Made by a program: the position numbers and the translations under genes. Below the pieces are notes generated by a model, which had not been told where the DNA came from, made no database searches, and saw nothing but the letters and a program-made list of their open reading frames with translations. Positions 45,219 to 54,444 of a stretch of DNA of 64,000 bases are shown in pieces. Numbering within the stretch: position 1 is the stretch's first letter; each line of letters begins with the position of its first letter. Origin of the DNA: Spirosoma sordidisoli (lineage in GTDB: Bacteria > Bacteroidota > Bacteroidia > Cytophagales > Spirosomataceae); the NCBI RefSeq assembly GCF_004138325.1, contig NZ_SBLB01000001.1, forward strand, positions 1,497,855-1,561,854, read 5' to 3'.

Positions 45219-45704
45219 ATGCCCACCTCCAGGCAGCTTATCGAAGTCGTTTATAGTGTAGCTACAGACAGCAATCTGAGCCGAATCCTGCCGATACTGG
45301 ACGAGGATATCGTCCTGTATATGCCCGATTACATGTCGATCGGTGGCGAGTACCACGGGCGGAGGGGATTCCTTACCCTTATGTCGAGGGTGTACAAACG
45401 CTGGGAGCGCATCGAGCTCAGCGCGCTGGTGTTTTTCATACCGGACCACGATCCTCTCTCGAACGCGGTTGTAACAACGGGCCTGTTCAGCGGAACCCTC
45501 CTTCCCGATAGCGAACCGGTCAGCCTGCCGTTTCTCCATTACTGGCAGCTCAAAGACGAGAAGATAATCGCGCTGCGGGCGTTTAGCTGGCATTCCGCTC
45601 CCCTGTCCAACCGGTCCCGGCAAGATCAGAACCCGCCCAACCCGTTCCTGAACGGCCCGTATGTCTGGCCGAACGGGAAGCGATCCAACGGATCAGCCCC
45701 CTGA
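45219..45704 (+). CDS. SnoaL/NTF2-like protein
   Basis: A 161-residue soluble protein with the cone-shaped NTF2-like pattern: helix LIEVVYSVATDSNLSRILPIL-type opening, DEDIVLYMPDYMSIGGEYHG near 28-48, and strand blocks ending HYWQLKDEKIIALRAFSW, with an atypical Pro/Asn-rich tail. The family includes isomerases, hydrolases and non-enzymatic binding proteins, and the active residues cannot be assigned. Upstream it has a long inverted repeat and a sigma-54-like promoter that pair it with the adjacent two-component activator. Confidence 0.78.
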   Translation: MPTSRQLIEVVYSVATDSNLSRILPILDEDIVLYMPDYMSIGGEYHGRRGFLTLMSRVYKRWERIELSALVFFIPDHDPLSNAVVTTGLFSGTLLPDSEPVSLPFLHYWQLKDEKIIALRAFSWHSAPLSNRSRQDQNPPNPFLNGPYVWPNGKRSNGSAP

Positions 45705-45766
45705 TCACAAGATCCGATCGGGTACCAGCGGTAGCCCCGTTCGGCTTCCGCATTCCGGATCACCCC

Positions 45767-46458
45767 GCCCCGTCAGGGCCATTACAGCGCAGCGTCGGTA
45801 GCAAGAGAATCAAATATCCGGCACCCCGGCCCGTAGGGCCACTACAGCGCAGCGTCGGTAGCAAGGGAATCAAATATCCGGCACCCCGGCCCGTCAGGGC
45901 CTCAACAGCGCAGCGTCGGTGGCAGGCGGTTCAACCGAATCAGACATTCCGGATCATCCATGGCCTGTAGGGCCATCACAGCGTAGCGTCGGTGGCAGGC
46001 GGTTCAACCGAATCAGACATTCCCGATCAGTCATGGCCCGTAGGGTCATCACAGCGCAGCGTCGGTAGCAATCCGGTTAGCCCCGTTCGATTTCTGTAAA
46101 AGCAATGTGCCGTCAGGTACATAATGGGTTTGTCTCTGTCGATGCACGGTTTTGCCGTTTGCTGCTACCGACGCTGCGCTGTAAAGGCCCTACGGGCCAT
46201 GGATGATCCGGCCGTTTGCTGCTACCGACGCTGCGCTGTGATGGCCCTACAGGCCATTGTTCGGTGGGCACCTGTCAATCTTCCTACCGACGCTGCGCTG
46301 TGATGGCCCTACGGGCCATGGATAATCCGGCCGAACGGGGCCGAACCAGATGCCACCCCTACCGACGCTGCGCTGTGATGGCCCTACAGGCCATGAATGA
46401 TTGGGAATGTCTGATTCTCTTGCTACCGATGCTACGCTGTAGTGGCCCTGACGGGCCA
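45767..46458. repeat. array of ten palindromic repeats, five in each orientation
   Basis: Unit: TGGCCCGTAGGGCCA, a palindrome, plus a tail of about 20 bases, TCACAGCGCAGCGTCGGTAGC. Copies start at about 45767, 45828, 45888, 45961 and 46034 in one orientation and at 46164, 46221, 46283, 46358 and 46422 in the other. Spacers of 20-38 bases also recur, some as inverted copies: AATCAGACATTC sits between copies 4 and 5 and its complement between the last two. The whole array fills the 830-base gap between the SnoaL-like and kinase genes and is not protein coding. The irregular spacers and inversion exclude CRISPR. REP/BIME-type repeats are the best description. Confidence 0.85.
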
Positions 46459-46534
46459 ATCTGTTGTAATCAATCCCTCTTCCTTGATAATTCCTCTGCG
46501 CGGGCACGTTCTGCGTTACGTATAAGGCACGGCG

Positions 46535-48715
46535 TTATTGGGTTCCTATGGGCAGGCTGATGGTAAACTCGGTAAACTGGCCCTCTTCGGAGGTTACCGT
46601 AATGGTTCCGCCGTAGCCTTTGGTGATGATGTCGTAGCTCAGGGATAGGCCCAGGCCGGTGCCTTCGCCGGTGGGCTTGGTCGTAAAAAATGGCTGAAAC
46701 AACTTGGGCAGCACCTCGTCCGGAATGCCGGTTCCGTTATCGCGAATCCGAATGCGGATGCAGGCGTCGTGCCGACGGGTCCTTATGTGTAGCGTAGGCT
46801 GATAGCCCGGTTCAGCCGTTTGCTGCCGTTTGTGCAGCGCGTACAAAGCGTTGCTGAACAGATTCAGCAGCACCCGGCCGATCTCCTGCGAAACCACCGG
46901 AACCAGCCCCAGGGTCGAGTCGAAATCCGTAACCAGCGCGGCCTCGAAGGTCGGCACCCGGGTTTGGAAACCCGCGTAAGCCAGTTTGCAGTTTTCGCTG
47001 GCCAGCGCGTTCAGATCGGTAAGCTGTTTCTCGCCGACGATGCTGCGGCTGTGCTCGAGCATGCCCTTCACGATCGACGAGGCCCGATTGCCGTGGTGGG
47101 TTATTTTTTGCAGGTTTTGGGTCAGGTCGGCCAGCAATTCGGCTTCCAGCGCCTGGTCGCGGGTTGGACTCTGGGCTTCCTGCGCCAGCTCCGTAACCAG
47201 TTCGGTCGATACTTCAGAAAAGTTCTTCACGAAGTTGAGCGGATTCTGGATTTCGTGGGCAATCCCCGCCGTCAGCTCACCGAGGCTGGCCAGCTTCTCC
47301 CGCTGAATCAACTGCGTCTGGGTGTCGCGAAGCTCAATCAGCGACTGGTTCAACTCTGCCGTCCGGTCGGCTACCTGCTGTTCCAGCAGCTGGTTCTGAT
47401 TGGCCAGCAGGTGCTGCTTTTCCTGCTCCTGCGCCAGCGTTTGTGCCGACAGGCGCCTGACGGCCTCAAACTGCTCCCGCAGGGCCTGGTATGTACGGGC
47501 ATAGTCGCTGACGAGCGAAAACGACAGGCCTATCGGGATACTGAACATCATCATCAGCCCCAAAATTGCCGTTGGCAAAACCAGCCAGAGCGAGGGCGTC
47601 ACCGTATCCGACAACCCGTTCAGCAGCTGCGCCAGTATATTTATACCGATGATGGCCAGCAGTGAAAACAGCGAAAAGCGCAGCGATTTCCAGGGCAGAT
47701 GGGAATCCGGGTCGGGGTTTCGACGCCGGGCCAGCCAGCTCACCCGGGTGTATTCGATCAGCACAACGATGAACGAAATCCAGGCCTTGCCATTAATAAC
47801 AGAGTAGAGCACACAGCCGTAAACCACCATAAACAGCAAAATGGCACTAATTGCCCAGAAAACCACGCCCAACCGCCGGCCCAGGTAGATATAGACCGAT
47901 AGCAGCAACAAACCCAGCGCCAGATTGACCATGACCCAGAAGCCCAGCAACAGCCCGGAGTCGAGGGTGAGCGTGCCAACCTGACTACTGATCTGATCGA
48001 TCAGAAAAATCAGCGAGAAAGACAGCATGGTCAGGGCCAGCACCAGGTTGACCCGTTGTGATCGATTGGCCCGGTAGAACAGCAGGTGTAGCAGGCTGAG
48101 TACCCCAAAAATACCCGTCAGCAAATACTCCATAGCGGCCGACTGAGCCTGGTTGCTCATGAGTTCGACGGGGGCCCGGTCAGCCGTTTGAAACGACACC
48201 TGAAACGGCATTTTGTTCACAGAATTGCCGATGATCGAATCGCGCCGGAAGGTATAATGAACCGCGAGCGTATGTCGACTGGTATCGCTGATCGGGAGCG
48301 GCACGAAGGCAACCAATCGCTGTGAACCACCCGAATCGAACAGGGCCGGTTTTAGGCTAGCCAGCCGCTTTCCATCCAGGTAGACCTCCGATGCGCCAAA
48401 CTGCCGGAACGTCATGACCAGTTCGTCTTTTTCGGGCCGCTGCAGCTGAATGATTCGGCGGAACCAGCCATGACCCGCCTGCCAGAGCTTCGTGTTTTCT
48501 GTAATACGGATTCGGGGACTGATTTTTTGCCAGTGTCCGTGATTATAGTCCGGATTAGCCCAGCCCGTACTATCACCAGCCCGAAACCGCCAGGCGTTTT
48601 TCCAGCCCACATCGACCGACGAAAAATTTTCGATCACAATCGCCTGAGCGCGGGCGTTCAGGGACCCTGATAGAACAAAAAGGCACATACCTAAGCGGTA
48701 AAGGTATCGCATCAT
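46535..48715 (-). CDS. membrane sensor histidine kinase (7TM-DISM-like)
   Basis: A 726-residue kinase. After a signal peptide comes a periplasmic beta-sandwich domain (about 30-185) with a galactose-binding-like ASEVYLDGKRLASL; seven hydrophobic helices (about 195-405) form a 7TMR-DISM-type membrane region; a coiled coil leads to HisKA with phosphoacceptor His487 (GIAHEIQNPLNF), then a HATPase with NLFSNALYAL, DNGTGIP and GEGTGLGLSLS. No response regulator gene is adjacent. The stimulus may be a carbohydrate or similar compound bound by the periplasmic domain, by family analogy. Confidence 0.9.
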   Translation of the reverse strand: MMRYLYRLGMCLFVLSGSLNARAQAIVIENFSSVDVGWKNAWRFRAGDSTGWANPDYNHGHWQKISPRIRITENTKLWQAGHGWFRRIIQLQRPEKDELVMTFRQFGASEVYLDGKRLASLKPALFDSGGSQRLVAFVPLPISDTSRHTLAVHYTFRRDSIIGNSVNKMPFQVSFQTADRAPVELMSNQAQSAAMEYLLTGIFGVLSLLHLLFYRANRSQRVNLVLALTMLSFSLIFLIDQISSQVGTLTLDSGLLLGFWVMVNLALGLLLLSVYIYLGRRLGVVFWAISAILLFMVVYGCVLYSVINGKAWISFIVVLIEYTRVSWLARRRNPDPDSHLPWKSLRFSLFSLLAIIGINILAQLLNGLSDTVTPSLWLVLPTAILGLMMMFSIPIGLSFSLVSDYARTYQALREQFEAVRRLSAQTLAQEQEKQHLLANQNQLLEQQVADRTAELNQSLIELRDTQTQLIQREKLASLGELTAGIAHEIQNPLNFVKNFSEVSTELVTELAQEAQSPTRDQALEAELLADLTQNLQKITHHGNRASSIVKGMLEHSRSIVGEKQLTDLNALASENCKLAYAGFQTRVPTFEAALVTDFDSTLGLVPVVSQEIGRVLLNLFSNALYALHKRQQTAEPGYQPTLHIRTRRHDACIRIRIRDNGTGIPDEVLPKLFQPFFTTKPTGEGTGLGLSLSYDIITKGYGGTITVTSEEGQFTEFTISLPIGTQ

Positions 48716-48842
48716 AAGGCAAAGAAAGTAGACCCGGTCAGCAAAACATTTTTACTGTATTTAGTTGTACAGCGTAGTATCATGCAGGCGGCCTGAATCG
48801 CCAGACAGCGGCACCGCTCTGCATCTAAACCAATCCTATCGT

Positions 48843-49814
48843 ATGCAATATCGCACATTCGGCCGCACCGGCTGGCAAGTTTCTGAAATTGGCTATGGCA
48901 TGTGGGGCCTGGCGGGCTGGACCGGCTCCGAGCGCCCCCAGATCGAGCAGGCGCTCGACCGCGCCGTTGAACGCGGTTGTAACTTCTTCGATACGGCCTG
49001 GGCCTATGGCAACGGCCTGAGCGAACAGATTCTGAAAGACCTCCTGGCCCGTAACCGCGACAAACAACTGTACGTTGCCACCAAGATTCCGGGCAAAAAC
49101 TTCAAATGGCCGTCCAAACCCGAATACGCCCTGGAAGACGTGTTCCCGGCCAGCCACATCATCGACTACACCGAAAAGAGTTTGAAAAACCTTGGCGTCG
49201 AGACGATAGACCTGCAGCAGTTCCACGTCTGGGAAGACGCCTGGGCTAACCAGGACGAATGGCAGCGGGCCGTAGAGCAGCTGACCCAGCAGGGCAAGGT
49301 GCGGGCGTGGGGCATTTCGGTGAACCGCTGGGAACCCGACAACTGCCTCAACAGCCTCCGCACTGGCCTTATCGACGCGGTACAGGTTATTTACAATATT
49401 TTTGACCAGAACCCCGAAGATAACCTCTTCCCACTCTGCCGCGAACTGAACCTTGGCGTTATTGCCCGCGTCCCGTTCGATGAAGGTACGCTGACCGGCA
49501 CCTTTACGAAAGAAACGACCTTCCCGGCCGACGACTGGCGGTCAACCTACTTCGTGCCCGAAAACCTCAACAGCAGCGTTGACCATGCCGACGCCCTACG
49601 GCCCCTGATTCCGGCCGGTATGACGATGCCCGAAATGGCGCTTCGATTCATCCTCAGCAATCCCGATGTGCACACGACCATTCCCGGTATGCGTCAGCTC
49701 CGCAACGTAGAAGCCAACACGGGCGTCAGTGACGGACAGGCTCTACCGGCCGAGCTGGTAAACGCCCTGAAAGGCCACCGCTGGGACCGCACCCCGACCG
49801 AGTGGAGCCAGTAG
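48843..49814 (+). CDS. aldo-keto reductase
   Basis: A 323-residue (alpha/beta)8 AKR. The catalytic tetrad is complete: D50, Y55 (FFDTAWAYGNG), K81 (VATKI) and H128 (QQFHVW). NADPH-binding residues toward the C-terminus lie in TTIPGMRQLRNVEAN. It would reduce aldehydes or ketones of unknown identity; the closest known group is the putative oxidoreductases of AKR13-like enzymes that act on sugars or ketones. The ATG at 48843 is the family start and the frame is open to 48765. The gene converges with the next one, which points the other way. Confidence 0.9.
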   Translation: MQYRTFGRTGWQVSEIGYGMWGLAGWTGSERPQIEQALDRAVERGCNFFDTAWAYGNGLSEQILKDLLARNRDKQLYVATKIPGKNFKWPSKPEYALEDVFPASHIIDYTEKSLKNLGVETIDLQQFHVWEDAWANQDEWQRAVEQLTQQGKVRAWGISVNRWEPDNCLNSLRTGLIDAVQVIYNIFDQNPEDNLFPLCRELNLGVIARVPFDEGTLTGTFTKETTFPADDWRSTYFVPENLNSSVDHADALRPLIPAGMTMPEMALRFILSNPDVHTTIPGMRQLRNVEANTGVSDGQALPAELVNALKGHRWDRTPTEWSQ

Positions 49815-49828
49815 GTAACGGACGCCCG

Positions 49829-51841
49829 TCAGTCAACAACCAGTACGGAGTGTAGCGTCAGTTGCGGAACCGTAACGGTAGCTACCCCCTGAGCATAGCG
49901 CATCGGCAGTGACCGGTTTTCCGGTTGCTGTACGATGCGCTTTGGCTTTTTGTCGGTGCGTACGCGAACGGTCAGGTTCGTCAGGGGCGGCACTTCATCA
50001 TACGTAAACACCCGGGGGTCGGCATGTCGGCCACCGGTATTGATCAGATTGATAGTCAGCCGATTGGTATGCCAGCTGGGTACCACATGAACCAGGCGTG
50101 ACCCACTCACCTCCACGATCGGGTTCGGCAGCAGCGGCCGGGCCAGCCCCGCCAGAAAATCGCGCAGTTTGGTCGACTGGTGGGTGCGGTAGTCGGTGCT
50201 CAGGTCGGCATACACGGCCGTTATCCGCCCCTGCCCGAACGTCGTTTCGGTAGCCGCTACGCTCGTTACCGACCCACCCGTTGCCGAGCTGTGGAGCTGT
50301 GCAACCGGCCGGGTATGGGCTCCTGTAAGCTGAACGGGCAGAAACGGACCTGCCAGCACCACCGACTGTCCGCTGGCCTCCACCCGCCGGGGTCCGTTCA
50401 GCACCGGCCCCGTTGGCAATACGCCCAGTTCAGCGGCAAACTGACGGGCATTGGTAGCGCCGATGATGAGCAGATGACCGCCCTGTTCGGCGTAGGTAAG
50501 CAGCTCGTTCCGAAACGCCGGGTCGAGCGAGTCCTGCTGCGACAGCACAATGACCGGGTACTGCTGCATACGACCGCGCAGATGATGCTCTGACAGCACC
50601 TCTACCGGTAGCTGCGCATCGAGCAGTGCCGTCAGTACGCCATTGATGCGCTGGGTCTGGCCACCAAACAGCGACTGGCTGGTGGCTCTGACCGTGGTAT
50701 TCGAATACAGCAGCGCCACCTGCGGCACCGCTACGCTCCCCTGACAGAACGGTTGCCGGGCTCTGACAAACCGGCCCAGCTCAGCCATGACCGGCAGATC
50801 GCCCAGCGGCAGCGAGCCGTCGCGCTGCTGCTGGTAGTAGGCCTGAAACCCGCCCCCCAGCGACAGTACTTCGGCCGCTTCCTGCATGAGGTGAACGGCC
50901 GTTTTCTGATCACCCTGCCGGGGCGGGCCAAATTCGTACCAGAATCCCCACGACATCAGATCCCAGGGTTTCCTGTACAGCTGCCCCTGCGCGGCCAGGA
51001 TACGCCCTTCGAGGGCGGCCGAGTTTACGCTGTTGCCCGGCGTCAGATCGCCCGAGAGGTAGTCGACATTGGTCGTGATGGGTTCGGGCATCATGGACGA
51101 GTAGGCCCAGTTGGAAGCAATCTGGAACGTGGGCCGATGGCGGTGTACTTCGTCGACGTAATGTCCGATGTACTGGATAAACGACTCGCGGGCCATGTTC
51201 TTAAACAGATCGTAGCCGGGGTCGTTGCTGGAACGCGGAATGGATTGCAGCCCCGTTGTGGTCCGGAACCGGTCGAGCGCAGCGGGCGAGTAATCGGGTA
51301 CTGTGGCCCAGCACTCGCCATCGACCCAGACGCCATCGGCTCCGTAGTCGGCCAGTTCGCGGAGCTGCGGAATCAGTAACGAGTCGGCGTAGGGACCATA
51401 GACCGATGCTTTCGACAGGTCGGTGCTGCCGTCTGCTTTCCGGGCCGCCCAGCCGGGATACTTGGCCAGTACGGCATCGTCATAGACGCCCGAATAATGC
51501 AGATACAGGCCTACGCCGTGTTTTTTAGTGATGGCCCGGTAAAAAGCCAGCGGGTCGTTGGTAATACGGGGCGCTACCGAGGCTGTAGCCACCCGCGAGG
51601 GGTAACTGCTGATACCGGGATGCCCCTTGCAATCGACCTGGATGAAGTCAGGCTTAACGGCCGCCAACAGTGAATCGATCTTTTTTTCGGAGAGATTTCG
51701 GCCAATCAGCGAATCGCCGGAGCCGGCGTGGAAATCGAAATGAAGCCCGAAATACCGGCGTACCGGAGGCCTTTCGGAGGCTGACTGCGCCTGAAGTTGA
51801 CCACAAAAAAGGGTAAGAAGCAGAACGACAATAACTCTCAT
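49829..51841 (-). CDS. exported putative glycosidase with TIM barrel and trimerisation-like domains
   Basis: A 670-residue exported protein with signal peptide GQLQAQ. A TIM-barrel-like N-terminal half carries FDFHAGSGDS, PDFIQVDCKGHPG, LYLHYSGVYDD and GADGVWVDGECWA, candidate sites for the catalytic acids. The second half has a flavodoxin/GATase-like fold (about 400-520; QYPVIVLSQQDSL, GGHLLIIGATN), as in the trimerisation domain of GH42 and hypothetical glycosyl hydrolase family 6. The sugar substrate is unknown. The frame reaches 51907, but the ATG at 51841 starts the signal peptide. Confidence 0.75.
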   Translation of the reverse strand: MRVIVVLLLTLFCGQLQAQSASERPPVRRYFGLHFDFHAGSGDSLIGRNLSEKKIDSLLAAVKPDFIQVDCKGHPGISSYPSRVATASVAPRITNDPLAFYRAITKKHGVGLYLHYSGVYDDAVLAKYPGWAARKADGSTDLSKASVYGPYADSLLIPQLRELADYGADGVWVDGECWATVPDYSPAALDRFRTTTGLQSIPRSSNDPGYDLFKNMARESFIQYIGHYVDEVHRHRPTFQIASNWAYSSMMPEPITTNVDYLSGDLTPGNSVNSAALEGRILAAQGQLYRKPWDLMSWGFWYEFGPPRQGDQKTAVHLMQEAAEVLSLGGGFQAYYQQQRDGSLPLGDLPVMAELGRFVRARQPFCQGSVAVPQVALLYSNTTVRATSQSLFGGQTQRINGVLTALLDAQLPVEVLSEHHLRGRMQQYPVIVLSQQDSLDPAFRNELLTYAEQGGHLLIIGATNARQFAAELGVLPTGPVLNGPRRVEASGQSVVLAGPFLPVQLTGAHTRPVAQLHSSATGGSVTSVAATETTFGQGRITAVYADLSTDYRTHQSTKLRDFLAGLARPLLPNPIVEVSGSRLVHVVPSWHTNRLTINLINTGGRHADPRVFTYDEVPPLTNLTVRVRTDKKPKRIVQQPENRSLPMRYAQGVATVTVPQLTLHSVLVVD

Positions 51842-52033
51842 TGCTGATGTATTGGTTTGTATAGACAACGCCCGGGCCGCCCGGAATCTCACACCCTCTG
51901 TCAACAATTCGCGCCTACCCGATCAGACCCGGCTGCTATTCTAAAGCAGAATCAGACCATAACTAACTATACTTCAGCCGCTTATTTTTCCCGGAAAACA
52001 GAATGACTTTTTTTGACGACTCAGCCGTAAAAC

Positions 52034-52074
52034 GGAGCGAGGTGGCACGACCCAACGGCATGCCACCTCGCTCT
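52034..52074 (-). terminator. Rho-independent-like terminator after the SDR gene
   Basis: AGCGAGGTGGCA (52036-52047) pairs perfectly with TGCCACCTCGCT (52061-52072), with a 13-base loop. On the minus strand the stem is followed by CCGTTTTAC. It lies 27 bases after the SDR stop. Confidence 0.6.
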
Positions 52075-52100
52075 GCTCCCCTGCGGATACGGTCGGTCAC

Positions 52101-52805
52101 CTAATACTCCTGCTCCAGGGGGTGAACCATGAACTCGTCGATCACGACGTGGGCGGGGCGGCTGATGATGAATAGCATCGACTCGGCCATGTCTTCGTTT
52201 TTGAGCCAGTTGGTCGAGGTTTCGTGGCCGTGGCCTTTGGCGTGGAAGTGCGAATCGACCAGGCCCGAATATACTCCCGACACTTTGATACCAAATGGAC
52301 GAACTTCCTTCCGCAGCGCACCCATGAACGCTTCCTGCGCGTATTTGCTGGCCGTATACAGCGATCCACCCGCAAAGGTCCGCTTGGCCACATCGGAAGC
52401 CACAATGACGATATGACCCGACCCCTGCGCCTTCAGCGTGGGCAGGGCCGCTTTGGTCAGTACAAACGTGCCTTTTACGTTGGTGGCCATCAGCGCATCC
52501 CACTCCTCAACCGTCAGCTCATCCACGTTTTTGAAGACGCCGTATCCGGCATTGTTGATCACCACATCGATCCGGCCGAACCGGTCGAGGGCGGTTTGTA
52601 CAACGGCGGCCATGTCGGCCTCGCTGGCTACATCGCCGGCAACGGCAACAATATTGGCATGTTCGGCTTCCAGCGTTTTCAGGTCATCGGCATTGCGGGC
52701 GGTTACGACGACGTTAGCGCCGTTTTTAGCGAGCAGCAGCGCCGTGGCCCGGCCAATACCGCGCGAGGCCCCCGACAGAATGATGGTTTTGTTTTCGACA
52801 GTCAT
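52101..52805 (-). CDS. short-chain dehydrogenase/reductase
   Basis: A 234-residue classical SDR. The nucleotide-binding glycine motif is SGASRGIG (11-18), NNAG is at 84-87, and the active site is S137, Y150 and K154 (YTASK). Ser/Arg at the coenzyme site (ASRG) favours NADP. The C-terminus ends FMVHPLEQEY without the usual dimer extension. It most likely reduces a small ketone of unknown identity. It is divergent from kynA, 106 bases apart, and followed by a terminator hairpin. Confidence 0.92.
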   Translation of the reverse strand: MTVENKTIILSGASRGIGRATALLLAKNGANVVVTARNADDLKTLEAEHANIVAVAGDVASEADMAAVVQTALDRFGRIDVVINNAGYGVFKNVDELTVEEWDALMATNVKGTFVLTKAALPTLKAQGSGHIVIVASDVAKRTFAGGSLYTASKYAQEAFMGALRKEVRPFGIKVSGVYSGLVDSHFHAKGHGHETSTNWLKNEDMAESMLFIISRPAHVVIDEFMVHPLEQEY

Positions 52806-52911
52806 ACGTTAGAATTTTAACTGCAAAGAACGCAAAGGTTGACGCAACCGTCGCAAAGAAGTTCGGGACTGACGACCTTTGTGGCCTAAACCAATCCTTG
52901 ATCTGACCCTT

Positions 52912-53829
52912 ATGCACGATTCCTTATCCGATAAACTCACGCAGCTGGAGCAAAAATTTGCGGCCATGGGGCAGGACATGAGCGCCTACCTCGAAGGCCT
53001 CCTCCAGGCCGATTACCTAACCTACTGGGATTACATCCACCTCGACACGCTGCTGTCGCTGCAAAACCCCAAAACGGCCTATCCGGATGAGCTGATCTTC
53101 GTGACCTACCACCAGATTACCGAACTGTATTTCAAGTTGATCCTGCACGAGATTGAGCAGATTGCCGATGCCGCCCCGCTGACGGCTGACTTTTTTACGG
53201 CGCGTATCCAGCGCATCAACCGCTATTTCGGCCTGCTCGAAGAATCGTTTGGGGTGATGATTACGGGCATGGAGCGCGAGCAGTTTCTGAAATTCCGCAT
53301 GGCCCTGCTGCCCTCGAGCGGGTTTCAGTCGGTTCAGTTCCGCGAGATCGAGATCGTATCGACCACCTTCCCAAACCTGCTCATCGACCCACCCGCCCGC
53401 GCTACTACCATCAGCGAGCAGTATGACGCCATTTATTGGAAACGGGGCGCTACCGAACTGGCTACGCACCAAAAGACCCTGACGCTGAAACAGTTCGATC
53501 AACAGTACAGCGGTCGGCTCATCCGGCTGGCCGAGGCCTATCAGCCGAGAAACCTGAACCAGCGGCTGCTCGATCTGGAGCAGGCCGGCGGTGCCACTGA
53601 CGAGCTGCGGTCGGCCCTGCGCGAGTACGACCAGCGCGTAAACGTCCGCTGGAAACTGGCTCACCTGCGGTCGGCGGTGCAGTACCTGCAGAAAGCCCCC
53701 GACGACATTCGGGCTACGGGCGGCACCAACTGGCAAACATACCTGCCACCGGCTCAGCAGCAGCGTATGTTCTTCCCGACCTTGTGGCCGGCCGATGCGC
53801 TACAGACCTGGGGTAAGCACCTCCATTGA
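52912..53829 (+). CDS. kynA: tryptophan 2,3-dioxygenase
   Basis: A 305-residue haem enzyme that opens the indole ring of tryptophan to give N-formylkynurenine. Key residues are recognisable: YHQITELYFKLI (distal His67), the substrate-binding segment SSGFQSVQFREIE (138-147 region), and proximal haem ligand His251 in KLAHLRSAVQYL. The ATG at 52912 is favoured over the upstream TTG-type extension. The next steps of kynurenine breakdown are not encoded nearby. It ends at the exact base before the convergent YdeI-like gene. Confidence 0.93.
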   Translation: MHDSLSDKLTQLEQKFAAMGQDMSAYLEGLLQADYLTYWDYIHLDTLLSLQNPKTAYPDELIFVTYHQITELYFKLILHEIEQIADAAPLTADFFTARIQRINRYFGLLEESFGVMITGMEREQFLKFRMALLPSSGFQSVQFREIEIVSTTFPNLLIDPPARATTISEQYDAIYWKRGATELATHQKTLTLKQFDQQYSGRLIRLAEAYQPRNLNQRLLDLEQAGGATDELRSALREYDQRVNVRWKLAHLRSAVQYLQKAPDDIRATGGTNWQTYLPPAQQQRMFFPTLWPADALQTWGKHLH

Positions 53830-54360
53830 TCAGTCGTTGCGTAGCTTCTTGAAATACCGGACCATCTCGCCGTAGCCCAGCCCCATCGACAGGCCCGTTA
53901 CGGCCTGGGTGATGCGTTTGGTCTTGGTATCAATAGTTTTAGCATCCTCGATCCAGTTGCTGAAATACGTCTGGTGGCCTTTGGGTAAGGTGTTGAAGAA
54001 CGCCAGGGCGGCCGGCTCATCGTCCAGGCAAGCCAGCAGGTCGGGCGAGAGCGGCATCGAGTCGGTATCCAGCGCCAGCTCTACCCGTACGGTAGCGCCT
54101 TCTTCCTTTCGGATACCGCGTCGCATGTCGGCGTTGACGGGCATGATAAAGGCGCTATCGGCACCGCCGGCCTGCCCCATTGGCAGCAGGGCCACGAACT
54201 TGATGGCCAGGGCGTCGAGTGTGCCCTTCACCCGAAACGAGGTTCGCTGGCCCGGGCTGAGGGCGTCCGATACGTGGCTGGGAATCTCGATATAGGTCCA
54301 GCCGGTTTTTTCGCCTTTCTGCTCGAATCGCTGGAGCAGGGCTGTAAAGGTACAGGTCAT
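53830..54360 (-). CDS. DUF1905/YdeI-like (OmdA) protein
   Basis: A 176-residue protein of the same two-part architecture as the one inside the ABC operon at 27237-27722: a DUF1905 barrel (WTYIEIPSHVSDALSP, FRVKGTLDALAIKFVALLPMG) and a YdeI/OmdA C-terminus (TLPKGHQTYFSNWIEDAKT). The two are only moderately similar, so they are old paralogues. Possible roles in peptide or stress resistance come from weak family evidence. The ATG at 54360 starts MTCTFTALLQRF; the longer frame at 54399 adds a non-homologous leader. It directly abuts the kynA stop. Confidence 0.82.
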   Translation of the reverse strand: MTCTFTALLQRFEQKGEKTGWTYIEIPSHVSDALSPGQRTSFRVKGTLDALAIKFVALLPMGQAGGADSAFIMPVNADMRRGIRKEEGATVRVELALDTDSMPLSPDLLACLDDEPAALAFFNTLPKGHQTYFSNWIEDAKTIDTKTKRITQAVTGLSMGLGYGEMVRYFKKLRND

Positions 54361-54444
54361 AGGAATGAGAATAGGGTGGCAGGCGGGCACCTGCCGCAAA
54401 AATAGGTCACCAGCCCTACCACCCTACTCGCCTTAGCGTCAAAA

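Noticed and set aside
45767..46458. possible CRISPR array
   Set aside because: The units are 35-38 bases but inverted halfway, spacers vary widely in length and are themselves repeated, and no cas genes are near.
46216..46560. 114-residue frame (and an opposing 86-residue one) in the repeat array
   Set aside because: Their sequence comes from translation of the palindromic units, seen as repeated RRCAVMAL-like blocks; not a protein.
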